Origin: CAJBVG01 sp943372995
GTDB taxonomy: Bacteria > Bacteroidota > Bacteroidia > Sphingobacteriales > Sphingobacteriaceae
Length of the DNA: 64,000 nt
Reading direction: 5' to 3'
Assembly (NCBI GenBank): GCA_943372995.1
Contig: CALSAQ010000003.1
Span: 310,001-374,000, forward strand
Under the pieces are notes generated by a model that made no database searches, was not told the DNA's origin, and saw only the letters and a list, made by a program, of their open reading frames with translations. Below are positions 8,116 through 17,600 of the stretch, in pieces. The stretch's first letter is position 1. Every line of letters starts with the position of its first letter. A program made the translations under genes and the position numbers.

Positions 8116-8204
8116 AATTGTAAATTGTGAATTGTAAATTGTAAATGAAAAAACTAATACAATTTATTCACAATTTACAATTTACAATTTACAATTTACA
8201 ATTT
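8116..8204. repeat. 7-bp word arrays forming an inverted pair
   Basis: Left arm 8116-8143: four units of AATTGTA (one reads AATTGTG). Right arm 8171-8204: nearly five units of CAATTTA, the reverse complement. The arms enclose about 27 bases, so the RNA could fold into a stem of about 28 base pairs. It lies between the dapD stop and the start of the glycosyltransferase gene, whose ATG directly follows the right arm. A related element is at 11962-12043. Confidence 0.85.
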
Positions 8205-9338
8205 ATGAAAATCGGTTTCGATGCCAAACGTGCTTTTACAAACTATACTGGATTGGGTAATTACAGCCGATCGACAGTAAAGATATTGGCAGAAGAGTTT
8301 CGTAACCACCAGTTCTACCTATATACACCCAGAGTGCCGAATGAGAATCAAATTAAATTTCTTGATTTACCTCATCATGCAGAAGTACATATTAGAATTC
8401 CGAAATCGTTTTTTTATGAATTACTTCCATCATTGTGGCGACGTGTGGGTATAACCAAAGACTTGGTTCGTGATGGTATTAATTTATATCATGGACTAAG
8501 TCATGAACTTCCAGTTGGCATCGAAAAAACTGGGATTAAAACAGTTGTAACAATACATGATTTAATCTTCTTACGTTTCCCCGAATATTATAAAGCTACT
8601 GATCGCAAAATTTATGCAAGCAAATTTAAATCGGCCTGTGAAAATGCTGATTTAGTAATTGCCATATCAGAACAAACCAAAAAAGACATTATACATTTTT
8701 TCAATATTGATGAGAAAAAAATTCGAGTGGTATACCAATCATGTTCTGAAATTTTTCATCAAAAAATAAATGAAATGTCGTTGATGAAAGTGAGAGTAAA
8801 ATATCAATTACCAGAGCGTTTTTTGTTGAATGTAGGAACTATTGAGCAGAGAAAAAACGCCTTGCTAATTATCAAGTCATTAAATCTACTCAACGAAAAT
8901 ATTCCATTAGTAATCATTGGAAAAGAAACACCTTACGTAAACGAATTAAAATCATACTTAGTAAAACAAAATTTAGAACATCGTGTTCAATTTTTACATA
9001 AGATATCATTTGATGAGCTTCCTATTATTTATCATTTAGCCTCTTTATTTATATATCCTTCGCGTTTTGAAGGATTTGGCATCCCAATTATCGAGGCCAT
9101 TCAGTCTGGAACTCCAGTAATTGCTGCTACAGGATCTTGCTTAGAAGAAGCAGGTGGACCAAACAGTATTTATGTTTCTCCTGATGATGAAAGTGAATTA
9201 GCTCATGCCATTAATCATTTGCTCGTGGCCGATAACACAGAACGTATTCTTTCAGGTAAAGAATATGTGAAAAGGTTTGAGCATAGTGCTGTAGCTAATC
9301 ACATAATGAATGTATACAAAGAATTGATTCCCGAATAA
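8205..9338 (+). CDS. Glycosyltransferase, GT4-like (GT-B fold)
   Basis: 377 residues from the ATG at 8205 (MKIGFDAKRAF). A start 60 bases upstream is in frame but would translate the repeat arm, so it is rejected. The N-terminal half contains a glycine-rich loop YTGLGNYSR and an acceptor-side Rossmann-like domain. The C-terminal half has the donor-nucleotide motifs: LLNVGTIEQRKN near 220, then YPSRFEGFGIPIIEA with the E-x7-E pattern, and SGTPVIAATGSCLEEAGG. This is a retaining, nucleotide-sugar-dependent transferase, probably at the cytoplasmic face of the inner membrane; donor and acceptor cannot be told. It is followed after two bases by the YrdC-like gene. Confidence 0.85.
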   Translation: MKIGFDAKRAFTNYTGLGNYSRSTVKILAEEFRNHQFYLYTPRVPNENQIKFLDLPHHAEVHIRIPKSFFYELLPSLWRRVGITKDLVRDGINLYHGLSHELPVGIEKTGIKTVVTIHDLIFLRFPEYYKATDRKIYASKFKSACENADLVIAISEQTKKDIIHFFNIDEKKIRVVYQSCSEIFHQKINEMSLMKVRVKYQLPERFLLNVGTIEQRKNALLIIKSLNLLNENIPLVIIGKETPYVNELKSYLVKQNLEHRVQFLHKISFDELPIIYHLASLFIYPSRFEGFGIPIIEAIQSGTPVIAATGSCLEEAGGPNSIYVSPDDESELAHAINHLLVADNTERILSGKEYVKRFEHSAVANHIMNVYKELIPE

Positions 9339-9340
9339 GC

Positions 9341-9841
9341 ATGAATACTCCCTCATTATCTATACTCTTTGAAGCTTTAAAGAACAACGGAATATTGTTT
9401 ATAGAATATGCTGGAGAATACTATTTCCTTGTCGCTACAAACAACCCTGAATTAGTTAAACAAATTGAACTCCATAAAGCAACTGCTGTACTATTGGTCG
9501 ACTCAACGGTTAAATTAGAGTCGTATGTAAAAGAATTGAACCCTTTGGTTTATGATTTAGTAGAATATAGTGAGCGTCCAGTGATTTTAGAATTACCTCA
9601 TGGCACAAACCTTCCCGAAAAAGTTTTACTCTCAGATGGCAGCTTAAGAGTTAGGGTGGTGCGAAATGGAATACTTCAACAACTTATTCGTAAATACAGG
9701 TCTCCGCTATTCTTAATAAACATTACAGAATTAGACCACAACAACACTACTACTTATGAGTTTTCTGAAGAAGATGCATTTTTGGATTACTCAGAAATAC
9801 GTTTAGAACCAAATGGAAAAGTTCAAATTAAAAAGAACTAA
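9341..9841 (+). CDS. YrdC/Sua5-like domain protein
   Basis: 166 residues. The segment RPVILELPHGTNLPEKVL then LRVRVVRNGILQQLIRKYRSPLFLINIT matches the core of the YrdC/Sua5/YciO fold (RPvTlIl...vgvR.p.....l...g.Pl..tSAN). The usual N-terminal substrate motif K-x-R with the SxR signature is not visible, and the final SAN is replaced by NIT. It is therefore probably a divergent YciO-type paralogue rather than the threonylcarbamoyl-AMP synthase. The role is unknown. It starts two bases after the glycosyltransferase stop, so the two genes are likely co-transcribed. It ends one base before the convergent MFS gene. Confidence 0.6.
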   Translation: MNTPSLSILFEALKNNGILFIEYAGEYYFLVATNNPELVKQIELHKATAVLLVDSTVKLESYVKELNPLVYDLVEYSERPVILELPHGTNLPEKVLLSDGSLRVRVVRNGILQQLIRKYRSPLFLINITELDHNNTTTYEFSEEDAFLDYSEIRLEPNGKVQIKKN

Positions 9842-11074
9842 CTATATAACATTCTTTTTTTCATACTGTCTGATTAACAGATAATACCAGAAGACTCCTA
9901 AGGCATACAAAGCTGCTGTAATTAAAAACACACTTGCATACATCATCCCAGAGTTTCTTAATATTCTAAAAATAATAGCGCTTAAGAACCAACTACCCGA
10001 CCAAATCGAAGCTGTTAGCGCTGAAATAATCTCTTGATTTTTCGGACCAACATAATTCATCACTAGTTCTGATGCAGCTGGCGCAGCCATATTCATTAAA
10101 GGCTGGCGAAGAAGAAAGAAAAACACTGCGGCAAAGTAAGCCCATCCTTCTGCATGATAATATTCTGTACATGCTAGTAATGCTAAAGATATTACTGCAA
10201 TTGTTTGTGTTCTCGTAATCGCAACCTTATATCCATATCTGTTCTTTATATGAGGAACAAGCAATGCTGCGAAGGCAACTGTAACCGATGAGAATGCATT
10301 AACAATGGAAAACTTTTCAGCACTCATTCCAAATACCTTATAAAAGAATAAATTGATAAATGGAATGGTTAATCCTGCTCCTACAGCTAAAATTAATGAA
10401 GGGGTCATCGCCATAGCTATAACCTTCCAGTCGAAACCCGAAAGGTCTTTCCGATTACCTTCCACTACAGGTAAAAATTCTTTTTTACCCATTTTCCAAA
10501 CAAAATAAATGCTTAATGCGGATAAGCATGAAATAAGTAAAAGCGATTCGTATTCTTTGAACAAGGTCGGAGAAAAGTAATTTAATAAAAACACTAGTGT
10601 TCCTGATACAATCATTGCGAAGCTATACGTAGAATAACTCAGTGAAATTGCTGCGCTCTGATTAGGCAACGAAGTATTTCTAATGATAAAGGGCAATGCA
10701 AGTACTTGCATAAAGGCATAGGAAACACCCCAGAATGCCAAAGCAAAATGAACTAATACAGGTAAGTTATATTCAACAAATAAAAGAATACAAACACTAA
10801 ACAACGAAACTCCAATAGATGCAATGTAAAAGAAGGGTATTATTTTTCTTCCTTTGATAAATAAACCCAATGGGAATGCCAGCAACATTACACTTAAGAA
10901 TCTCCATGAAATAAAATCTGCTATCTCTGGGTCGGTATACCCTTTCTTAGCCAAATAAATATTTAATACCATCATCATTGCGGCATTTACCATTTGAATA
11001 AAAAACTCAGCAGCGATCATGTACACTACTGTTTTTTCTATTAATCGGTAAGGGCGCAACATTCGGCTTATCAT
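9842..11074 (-). CDS. Major facilitator superfamily transporter
   Basis: 410 residues with about 12 hydrophobic helices, for example 14-38, 48-68, 73-100, 215-245 and 370-400, and a polar central linker (about 195-215, GKKEFLPVVEGNRKDLSG). This is the MFS two-times-six layout of an inner-membrane secondary transporter. The substrate cannot be inferred. The start overlaps the miaA stop by four bases (ATGA), so the two are translated from one message. The ATG at 11074 starts MISRMLRPYR; the methionine at residue 5 is an alternative. Confidence 0.85.
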   Translation of the reverse strand: MISRMLRPYRLIEKTVVYMIAAEFFIQMVNAAMMMVLNIYLAKKGYTDPEIADFISWRFLSVMLLAFPLGLFIKGRKIIPFFYIASIGVSLFSVCILLFVEYNLPVLVHFALAFWGVSYAFMQVLALPFIIRNTSLPNQSAAISLSYSTYSFAMIVSGTLVFLLNYFSPTLFKEYESLLLISCLSALSIYFVWKMGKKEFLPVVEGNRKDLSGFDWKVIAMAMTPSLILAVGAGLTIPFINLFFYKVFGMSAEKFSIVNAFSSVTVAFAALLVPHIKNRYGYKVAITRTQTIAVISLALLACTEYYHAEGWAYFAAVFFFLLRQPLMNMAAPAASELVMNYVGPKNQEIISALTASIWSGSWFLSAIIFRILRNSGMMYASVFLITAALYALGVFWYYLLIRQYEKKNVI

Positions 11075-11961
11075 GCTATATTTTTTTGCTGGATATATTT
11101 AATTATAGAATCTCTATCTTTTATATTAAACCAAGTAATTTCTTTATCTCTATTAAACCAGGTCAGTTGCCTCTTTGCATATCTTCTGGTATTTCTTTTT
11201 ATTAATTCAATTGCTTCTTCTCTACTTGTTTTTCCATCAAAGTAATCGAACCATTCCGAATAGCCAACAGTCTGAAGAGTATAGGCTTCTTTATGTGGAT
11301 AGAAAAACCGAGATTCTTCTTCTAATCCATTTTTTATCATCTCATCAACGCGAGTATTAATTCTCTGATATAAAATCTCTCTATCGTCTGTAAGACCAAT
11401 TTTAATGATGTTAAAATTCCGATCTTTCTTCTGACCAGTTCTCAAGCTTGAATAAGTATTTCCCGACAATGTAATTACTTCTATAGCTCGCATTAAACGT
11501 TGAGGGTTTTGCAAATCTACTTCGTTGTAATATTGAGGGTCGAGCAACTTTAATTTCTCTTGTAATACCTCTAATGATAATTCCGAAAGCTCATGTCTCA
11601 ACTCATCATCTCGCAAATCCACAGGATCTAATCCTTCACACAGAGCTTGTACATATAAACCAGAGCCACCAACTACTACCACAGCCTCATACTTAGTAAA
11701 TAACTCTTGCAAAATAGTTAATGCTAAACGTTCGAAAGTACCTGCATCTACGAGTTCTGTGTATGAATGTGAATTAATGAGGTGATGTTTAACGGCTGAT
11801 AGTTCCTCTACACTTGGTTTTGCGGTACCAATTTCTAATTCTTTATAAAACTGCCTAGAATCAGCAGAAATTATTTCTGTACCCAATTGTTTAGCAACAT
11901 CAATTGCTAATGCTGTTTTCCCAACTGCTGTTGGACCTACGATGAGTACTATATGTTTCAT
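11071..11961 (-). CDS. miaA: tRNA dimethylallyltransferase
   Basis: 296 residues. MiaA prenylates A37 of tRNAs that read UNN codons. The P-loop GPTAVGKTALAIDVA (about 9-23) and the substrate segment ISADSRQFYKELEIGTAKP are both intact. The region LQNPQRLMRAIEVITLSG and the C-terminal RNTRRYAKRQLTWF complete the signature. It is coupled to the downstream MFS gene by an ATGA overlap. Upstream lies a word-array hairpin (11962-12043), then the PRiA4-like gene on the same strand. Confidence 0.97.
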   Translation of the reverse strand: MKHIVLIVGPTAVGKTALAIDVAKQLGTEIISADSRQFYKELEIGTAKPSVEELSAVKHHLINSHSYTELVDAGTFERLALTILQELFTKYEAVVVVGGSGLYVQALCEGLDPVDLRDDELRHELSELSLEVLQEKLKLLDPQYYNEVDLQNPQRLMRAIEVITLSGNTYSSLRTGQKKDRNFNIIKIGLTDDREILYQRINTRVDEMIKNGLEEESRFFYPHKEAYTLQTVGYSEWFDYFDGKTSREEAIELIKRNTRRYAKRQLTWFNRDKEITWFNIKDRDSIIKYIQQKNIA

Positions 11962-12043
11962 TAATTACAAAATGTAAATTACAAATTGTAAATTACGAAC
12001 TACATTTTTCATTTACAATTTACAATTCGTAATTCACAACTGA
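11962..12043. repeat. Word-array hairpin between the PRiA4-like gene and miaA
   Basis: The whole 82-base gap is built of degenerate 7-8 bp words of the type AATTACA/AATTGTA. On the minus strand, starting just after the PRiA4-like stop, it contains the run AATTGTAAATTGTAAATG, which is also found after dapD at about 8130-8147. It then turns into the complementary words (TTTACAATTTGTAATTT). Both elements therefore have the same left arm, loop and inverted right arm plan. Confidence 0.75.
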
Positions 12044-12625
12044 TTAAATTTCCTCTTCAAACTCCCCTGCACCGAACTCATCTTTACTTTCTTCATCTGT
12101 TGTTTCCTCGTCGTCGAATCCCATATCTTCCGTTTCATCATCGTCGCCATATTCCATCTCATTAAGGAAGTCTAAGTCTTCATTACTTTCTGTAGATGCA
12201 ATGATAGGGGTATTCCCAAATTGTTTAGGAGCTTCGCCAATTGACTTTACACATAGAGGGTAAGATACTTTGGCATCTTCGTTAATTACTATTTTAATTA
12301 ACTCAATATGGAAAGTCCAAGGCTTATCGAAATTAAAAATATAATATATTTTTTGGTGTGGATCTACAATGAAATTTTTCAATAATGCATTTTCCATTAA
12401 TGCAACTTGTTCAGTTTTTACATCTTTTTCGAGTAAAGTAATCTCTTTACCCTTATGCCAATAATCGTTACTCATGTAGAACGATGCAGATGCATTTCCG
12501 TCGAAAGCGATAGATTGATGAATTACTTTATGAAAATCGGCAAAAGATTGATTTGACTTAATCTCAATATCTCTGCTAATGTCGTCGTAATCTTCAAAAC
12601 TCACTCTAAATTTATATACAGCCAT
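12044..12625 (-). CDS. PRiA4 ORF3-like (IS1096 passenger TnpR-like) protein
   Basis: 193 residues. Residues 1-140 follow the plasmid pRiA4b ORF3-like pattern: VYKFRVSFEDYDDISRDIEI, SFADFHKVIHQSIAF, ASFYMSNDYWHKG, YYIFNFDKPWTFHIEL and the late YPLCVKSIGEAPKQFG. The C-terminal 50 residues are almost all acidic (many D and E), probably a disordered tail. The family has no agreed biochemical function despite its name, and no transposase lies nearby. Here it sits among housekeeping genes between the CCA-adding enzyme and miaA. Confidence 0.75.
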   Translation of the reverse strand: MAVYKFRVSFEDYDDISRDIEIKSNQSFADFHKVIHQSIAFDGNASASFYMSNDYWHKGKEITLLEKDVKTEQVALMENALLKNFIVDPHQKIYYIFNFDKPWTFHIELIKIVINEDAKVSYPLCVKSIGEAPKQFGNTPIIASTESNEDLDFLNEMEYGDDDETEDMGFDDEETTDEESKDEFGAGEFEEEI

Positions 12626-12672
12626 ACTTTTGTATTCTTATTACAAAATAAAGAAATCTAATCTTTATTTAA

Positions 12673-14082
12673 TTATTTTTTTCTAATTAATCCTAATTGT
12701 TCCCCTTGCTTAAACATAAAAGCGAGGGCAGCTTCGCGCTCATTTGGAATATCTCCTTCCAATATCGCTTCTCTAATTGCATTTTTAATAATCCCTACTT
12801 CTCTTCCAGCCGACAAGCCAAAATACTCCATGATATCGTTACCATCTACTGGCGGTTGCCAATTTCGTAATTTATCTTTCTCCTCTACTTCGATAAGCTT
12901 CTGCTTAACTAACTCAAAATTATTCTTGTATTTTTTTACTTTGTACTCATTTTTGGTAGTAATATCAGCATTACACAATAGCATTAATGCATCTATTTCT
13001 TCTCCTGCTTCAAATAATAAGCGCCTCACTGCCGAATCAGTTACTGTACTTTGTGCTAATACAATTGGCCTCAAGTGTAATTGAACCAATTTTTGTACCA
13101 ATTTCATCTTCTCATTTTGTGGAAGTCGTAAATCCCTAAATATTTTAGGCACCATACGCGCTCCTTTATCTTCGTGGCCATGAAATGTCCAGCCTATGCC
13201 CTCTTCGAATCTTTTTGTAGCAGGTTTCGCAATATCATGTAAAATCGCAGCCCATCTCAACCAAAGGTCGTCGGTAGTTTCCGAGATATTATCCAAAACT
13301 TGTAAAGTATGGTAGAAATTATCTTTATGAGATTTCCCTTTAATGGTTTCTACACCATGCAATTGTGCCATTAATGGAAAAATCAATTCCAACAATCCTG
13401 AATCAAAAAGTAATCCGAAACCTATTGAAGGCTTTTCAGATAAAATAATTTTATTCAGCTCATCGGTGATTCTTTCCTTAGAAACTATGCTTATTCGATG
13501 TGCATTCTTCTTAATTGCTAAAAAAGACTCCTTATCAATCGTAAACTTTAATTGCGATGCAAATCTAATGGCTCTCATCATCCTTAAAGGGTCATCGGAA
13601 TAGGTAATGTCGGGGTCGAGTGGTGTTCTAATTCTTTTACTCTTCAAATCCGATTGTCCATCAAATGGGTCAATAAGTTTACCTGAATCTATCGGGTTTA
13701 AACTTATTGCCATAGCATTTATGGTAAAATCTCTTCTGTTTTGATCATCTTGTAAAGAACCATCTTCCACAATAGGTTTACGGGAGTCGCTTCTGTACGA
13801 TTCTTTTCGGGCACCCACAAATTCTATATCCCAATCTTGAAATACCAACTGTGCAGTCCCAAAATTCTTGAACACATTGACCTTCGTCCCTTTCCCAATT
13901 TTTTTGGCAACTAATTCTGCAAATTCTATCCCGTTGCCTAAAATCAAGAAATCCACGTCTTTTGAAGCACGGTTTAGCAATAAATCCCTAACATACCCTC
14001 CGATTACGTACGCAGGAATTTTATGCTCCTGGGCAACATCGGCAACTATATTAAATATTGGATTTTTCAGTAAATGCTTCAT
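12673..14082 (-). CDS. CCA tRNA nucleotidyltransferase / poly(A) polymerase family with HD domain
   Basis: 469 residues from the ATG at 14082 (MKHLLKNPIF). A longer frame to 14109 would enter a palindrome and is rejected. The nucleotidyltransferase head has VIGGYVRDLLLNRASKDVDFLI (G-G...D-x-D) near 25-46 and RRDFTINAMA near 130. The RNA-binding neck follows, and an HD phosphohydrolase domain has LRWAAILHDIAKPATK near 255-270. This matches the Bacteroidota enzyme that adds or repairs the CCA end of tRNAs. That fits the tRNA genes in this window, where no CCA is encoded. Whether it also makes poly(A) cannot be judged. Confidence 0.93.
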   Translation of the reverse strand: MKHLLKNPIFNIVADVAQEHKIPAYVIGGYVRDLLLNRASKDVDFLILGNGIEFAELVAKKIGKGTKVNVFKNFGTAQLVFQDWDIEFVGARKESYRSDSRKPIVEDGSLQDDQNRRDFTINAMAISLNPIDSGKLIDPFDGQSDLKSKRIRTPLDPDITYSDDPLRMMRAIRFASQLKFTIDKESFLAIKKNAHRISIVSKERITDELNKIILSEKPSIGFGLLFDSGLLELIFPLMAQLHGVETIKGKSHKDNFYHTLQVLDNISETTDDLWLRWAAILHDIAKPATKRFEEGIGWTFHGHEDKGARMVPKIFRDLRLPQNEKMKLVQKLVQLHLRPIVLAQSTVTDSAVRRLLFEAGEEIDALMLLCNADITTKNEYKVKKYKNNFELVKQKLIEVEEKDKLRNWQPPVDGNDIMEYFGLSAGREVGIIKNAIREAILEGDIPNEREAALAFMFKQGEQLGLIRKK

Positions 14083-14101
14083 TTGGGCACGAAGATAGCA
14101 A

Positions 14102-14135
14102 ATTAACAAATTAGCTAATTAGCTAATTTGTTAAT
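14102..14135. repeat. Perfect 34-bp palindrome between divergent genes
   Basis: The sequence reads the same on both strands over 34 bases. Its core is four 8-bp units: TTAACAAA, TTAGCTAA, TTAGCTAA, TTTGTTAA. It occupies the gap between the start of the CCA-adding enzyme and the start of the small pre-RND gene. Its right edge touches a -7-like TATATTTG at 14135-14142. It could be an operator, a hairpin or one more word array. Confidence 0.9.
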
Positions 14136-14146
14136 ATATTTGAATA

Positions 14147-14530
14147 GTGAAGAGATACCTAACATATCTAATTATTAGTCTTTACCTTATGGGTAGCACA
14201 GAAGCCCATCAGTTATTGAAGATTGGCTATTTGGTAGAACATTATCTCGAACACAAGAATGCTTCTAATCTTAATCTGTTAGAGTTTATCGACTTACATT
14301 ATGTACAACCTACTGTAGTCGACGACGATTATGCAGAAGACATGAAACTCCCTTTCAAATCTCATAACGAATGTAAAGTACAGGTTACTCCGATTGACAA
14401 AATCGAACTTGTATCCTATTGCATTGAAACTCCTTACATAGAAACTAAAAATCAACCCTCACAATATCGCTCGCCATTATTAGGTGATCAGTACCTCAAC
14501 GAGATTTTCCAACCTCCTAGATTTTCTTAA
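14147..14530 (+). CDS. Small secreted protein preceding a metal RND efflux operon
   Basis: 127 residues, GTG start (GTGAAGAGATAC). Signal peptide about 1-20 ending at STEA, giving a mature periplasmic protein that begins HQLLKIGYLVEHYLEHK. Histidines and acidic residues are frequent (HYLEHKN, EFIDLHY, VVDDDYAEDMKLPFKSHNE). From memory, small proteins with this LVEHYLEHK...EFIDLHY...D.DMKLPFK pattern commonly precede CusA-type RND genes in Bacteroidota. A role in periplasmic metal binding or sensing is inference. A TATATTTG -7-like element lies only four bases upstream, so the message could be leaderless or the true start later. Confidence 0.65.
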   Translation: MKRYLTYLIISLYLMGSTEAHQLLKIGYLVEHYLEHKNASNLNLLEFIDLHYVQPTVVDDDYAEDMKLPFKSHNECKVQVTPIDKIELVSYCIETPYIETKNQPSQYRSPLLGDQYLNEIFQPPRFS

Positions 14531-14624
14531 CTCATAACTCGTAGCTCGTCACTCGTGATACGTATACAAGTGAGGTTTAACTCACAATTTATAATTCATA
14601 ACACATAACTCATAATTTACAATT
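14531..14624. repeat. Two consecutive 7-bp word arrays filling a gap
   Basis: The first array begins on the base after the stop codon: CTCATAA, CTCGTAG, CTCGTCA, CTCGTGA, TACGTAT (14531-14565). The second (14579-14624) runs AACTCAC, AATTTAT, AATTCAT, AACACAT, AACTCAT, AATTTAC, AATT and ends at the base before the RND start codon. Units vary, but the 7-base phase is kept. Confidence 0.8.
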
Positions 14625-17600
14625 ATGTTAAATGCTATAATTTCATTTTCTGTTCGTCAGAAATTGATCATCGCTTTATTTACCCTAGGTATAATTCTTT
14701 GGGGAATTTATGAAGCGACTCGTTTGCCAATTGATGCGGTACCCGATATTACCGACAATCAGGCACAAATTATTACCGTTAGTCCAGCTTTAGGAGCTCC
14801 TGATGTGGAGCGTCTGATCACTTTCCCTATAGAGCAGGCAAATAGTAATATTCCAGGTATAAAAAAAATTAGAAGTTTTTCCAGATTTGGTCTTTCATTA
14901 GTCACCATTGTCTTTGAAGATGATGTAGATATTTATTGGGCAAGGCAACAAATTGCAGAACGACTATTACAAGTACAAAATGAATTGCCTGATGGCATTG
15001 GTAACCCGGAATTAGGTCCAGTAACTACAGGACTTGGCGAAATTTATCAATATGTTGTACGACCTAAAAAGGGGTATGAAAATAAATTCAGTCAGACTGA
15101 TTTGCGTACCATTCAAGACTGGATAATACGCAGGCAATTGTTAGGTGTAAAAGGAGTTGCCGATGTTTCTAGTTTTGGTGGTGCTTTGAAACAATATGAA
15201 GTAAGTATTAACCCTGCTCGTTTACAAGCCAATGGTGTAAGTATTTCTGATGTATTTGCTGCCATTGAGAATAATAATGAAAATACTGGAGGAGCATATA
15301 TAGAAAGAGGTGAAAGCATACTATACATTCGTTCTGAAGGTCTGATGAAAAACTTTAGCGATATCGAAAACTGTATTGTTAAAAATACAGCTAATGGAAA
15401 TCCCATTAGAATAAGAGATGTTGCAAAAGTTCAGTTTGCAGAAGCTATAAAATATGGCACATTATGTTATAATGCCGATGGTCAGGTAGCTGGTGCTGTA
15501 GTAATGATGCTAAAGGGAGCGAACTCTTCTGAGGTGATTAAAAATGTAAAGACTAGAATTGAAGAAATAAAAAAGACATTACCTGAAGGAATAGAGTTAG
15601 AAGCATTTTTAGATCGTAGTAAAATGGTAAACAATGCCATAGGAACTGTGGAGAAAAATCTACTCGAAGGTGCGCTCATTGTAATATTTGTATTAGTACT
15701 CTTTCTTGGTAATCTTAGAGCTGGCTTAATAGTAGCTTCTGTAATTCCTTTATCCATGCTTTTCGCTATCATCATGATGAACATGTTTGGTGTAAGTGGG
15801 AACTTGATGAGTTTAGGAGCAATTGATTTCGGATTAATTGTTGATGGTGCAGTAATCATTGTGGAAGCGATAATGCATCAGCTTAGCCATTCCAAAAAAT
15901 TCAATGTAATAAATAAACTCAGTCAGGAACAAATGAACGAAGAGGTTAAAGGTTCGGCCTCTAAAATGATGAACTCTGCTGTATTTGGTCAAATAATTAT
16001 TCTAATAGTTTATCTACCAATATTCACTTTGCAAGGTATAGAAGGAAAAATGTTTGCTCCAATGGCTGCTACTGTTGCCTTTGCATTATTAGGGGCATTC
16101 ATCATGTCGCTCACTTATGTGCCAATGATGAGTTCATTATTCATTAGTAAAAAAATCCATCACGAAGCCAATTTAGCTGAACGTGTATTCTTCAAAATAG
16201 AAAGAGTATACCAACATTTATTAGACAAGGTACTTCATAAATCTATGATAAGCTTAGGTATTGTTCTATCATTTTTTATATTTTCTATTTTCATATTAAT
16301 AAACATGGGTGGTGAATTTATCCCTGAATTAGAAGAAGGTGATTTTGCCGTAGACACTAGAGTACTTACAGGGAGTAATTTGAATACCACTGTAGAAGCA
16401 ACCACAGCGAGTGCTAAAATTTTATTAGAAAAATTTCCAGAAGTAGAAAAGATAGTTACAAAAATTGGAAGTGGCGAAATACCTACCGACCCCATGCCTA
16501 TAGAGGCTAGTGATATGATGGTCATATTAAAAGACAAAGAGGATTGGACATCTGCTAGCAGTTATAATGAACTTGCTGAAAAGATGAGTGTTGAGCTGGC
16601 GAAAATTCCTGGAGTAACGGCTGGATTTCAATACCCTGTTCAAATGAGATTTAATGAATTAATGACGGGAGCGCGACAAGATGTAGTATGTAAAATCTAT
16701 GGTGAAGACTTAGATACATTAGCTGCTTATGCTCAAAAGCTCGGCAATATTGTATCAAGTGTTGAAGGAGCAAAAGATTTATATGTAGAAGCCATTGGAG
16801 GAATGCCTCAAATGGTTGTTAGATACAACAGAGAATCGTTAACACAATACGGTGTAAATATCAGCGACTTGAACAGAGTGCTACGAACCGCTTATGCTGG
16901 AGATGTGAGTGGCAAAATATACGAAGGAGAAAAGCAATTTGAGTTAGTACTCAGGATGGATGCATCTATAAAAGATGATGTGAGTAGCATTGAAGAACTA
17001 CTCATCCCAACACCAAATGGTTCACCAGTACCATTACGCTTATTGGCAAGCATCGACATTATTGATGGACCAAATCAAATACAAAGAGAAGATGCCAAAC
17101 GAAGAATTATTGTTGGATTTAATACACGTGGTAGAGATGTTCAAAGTATAGTAAAAGAGCTACAAGAGAAAGTCGACAAACAAATTAATTTACCCGACGG
17201 ATATTATACCGTTTATGGTGGAGCTTTTGAAAATTTAGTAGCCGCAAAGAACAGATTATCTATTGCTGTTCCCCTTTCATTATTACTTATTCTATTACTA
17301 CTCTATTTTGCATTTGGCTCAATAAAACAGAGTATCTTAATTTTCTCAGCAATACCACTGTCGGCAATTGGAGGAATCTTTGCTTTAAGCGCAAGAGGTT
17401 TACCATTTAGCATATCTGCAGGTATAGGTTTCATAGCGTTGTTTGGTGTAGCTGTATTAAATGGAATAGTACTTATCGCCGAATTTAACCGACTAAAAAA
17501 AGAAGGCTGGACTGATGCAAGAAAAATTGTACTGCAAGGAACCAAGATTAGACTAAGGCCTGTATTAATGACTGCTGCTGTAGCATCACTTGGGTTTATC

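Noticed and set aside
8145..8204. N-terminal extension of the glycosyltransferase
   Set aside because: The added residues come from the AATTGTA/CAATTTA repeat; MKIGFDAKRA at 8205 is the normal start of the fold.
12044..12625. Transposon passenger gene, as the IS1096 TnpR-like family name suggests
   Set aside because: No transposase or terminal inverted repeats are nearby and the gene sits among housekeeping genes; the name is historical.
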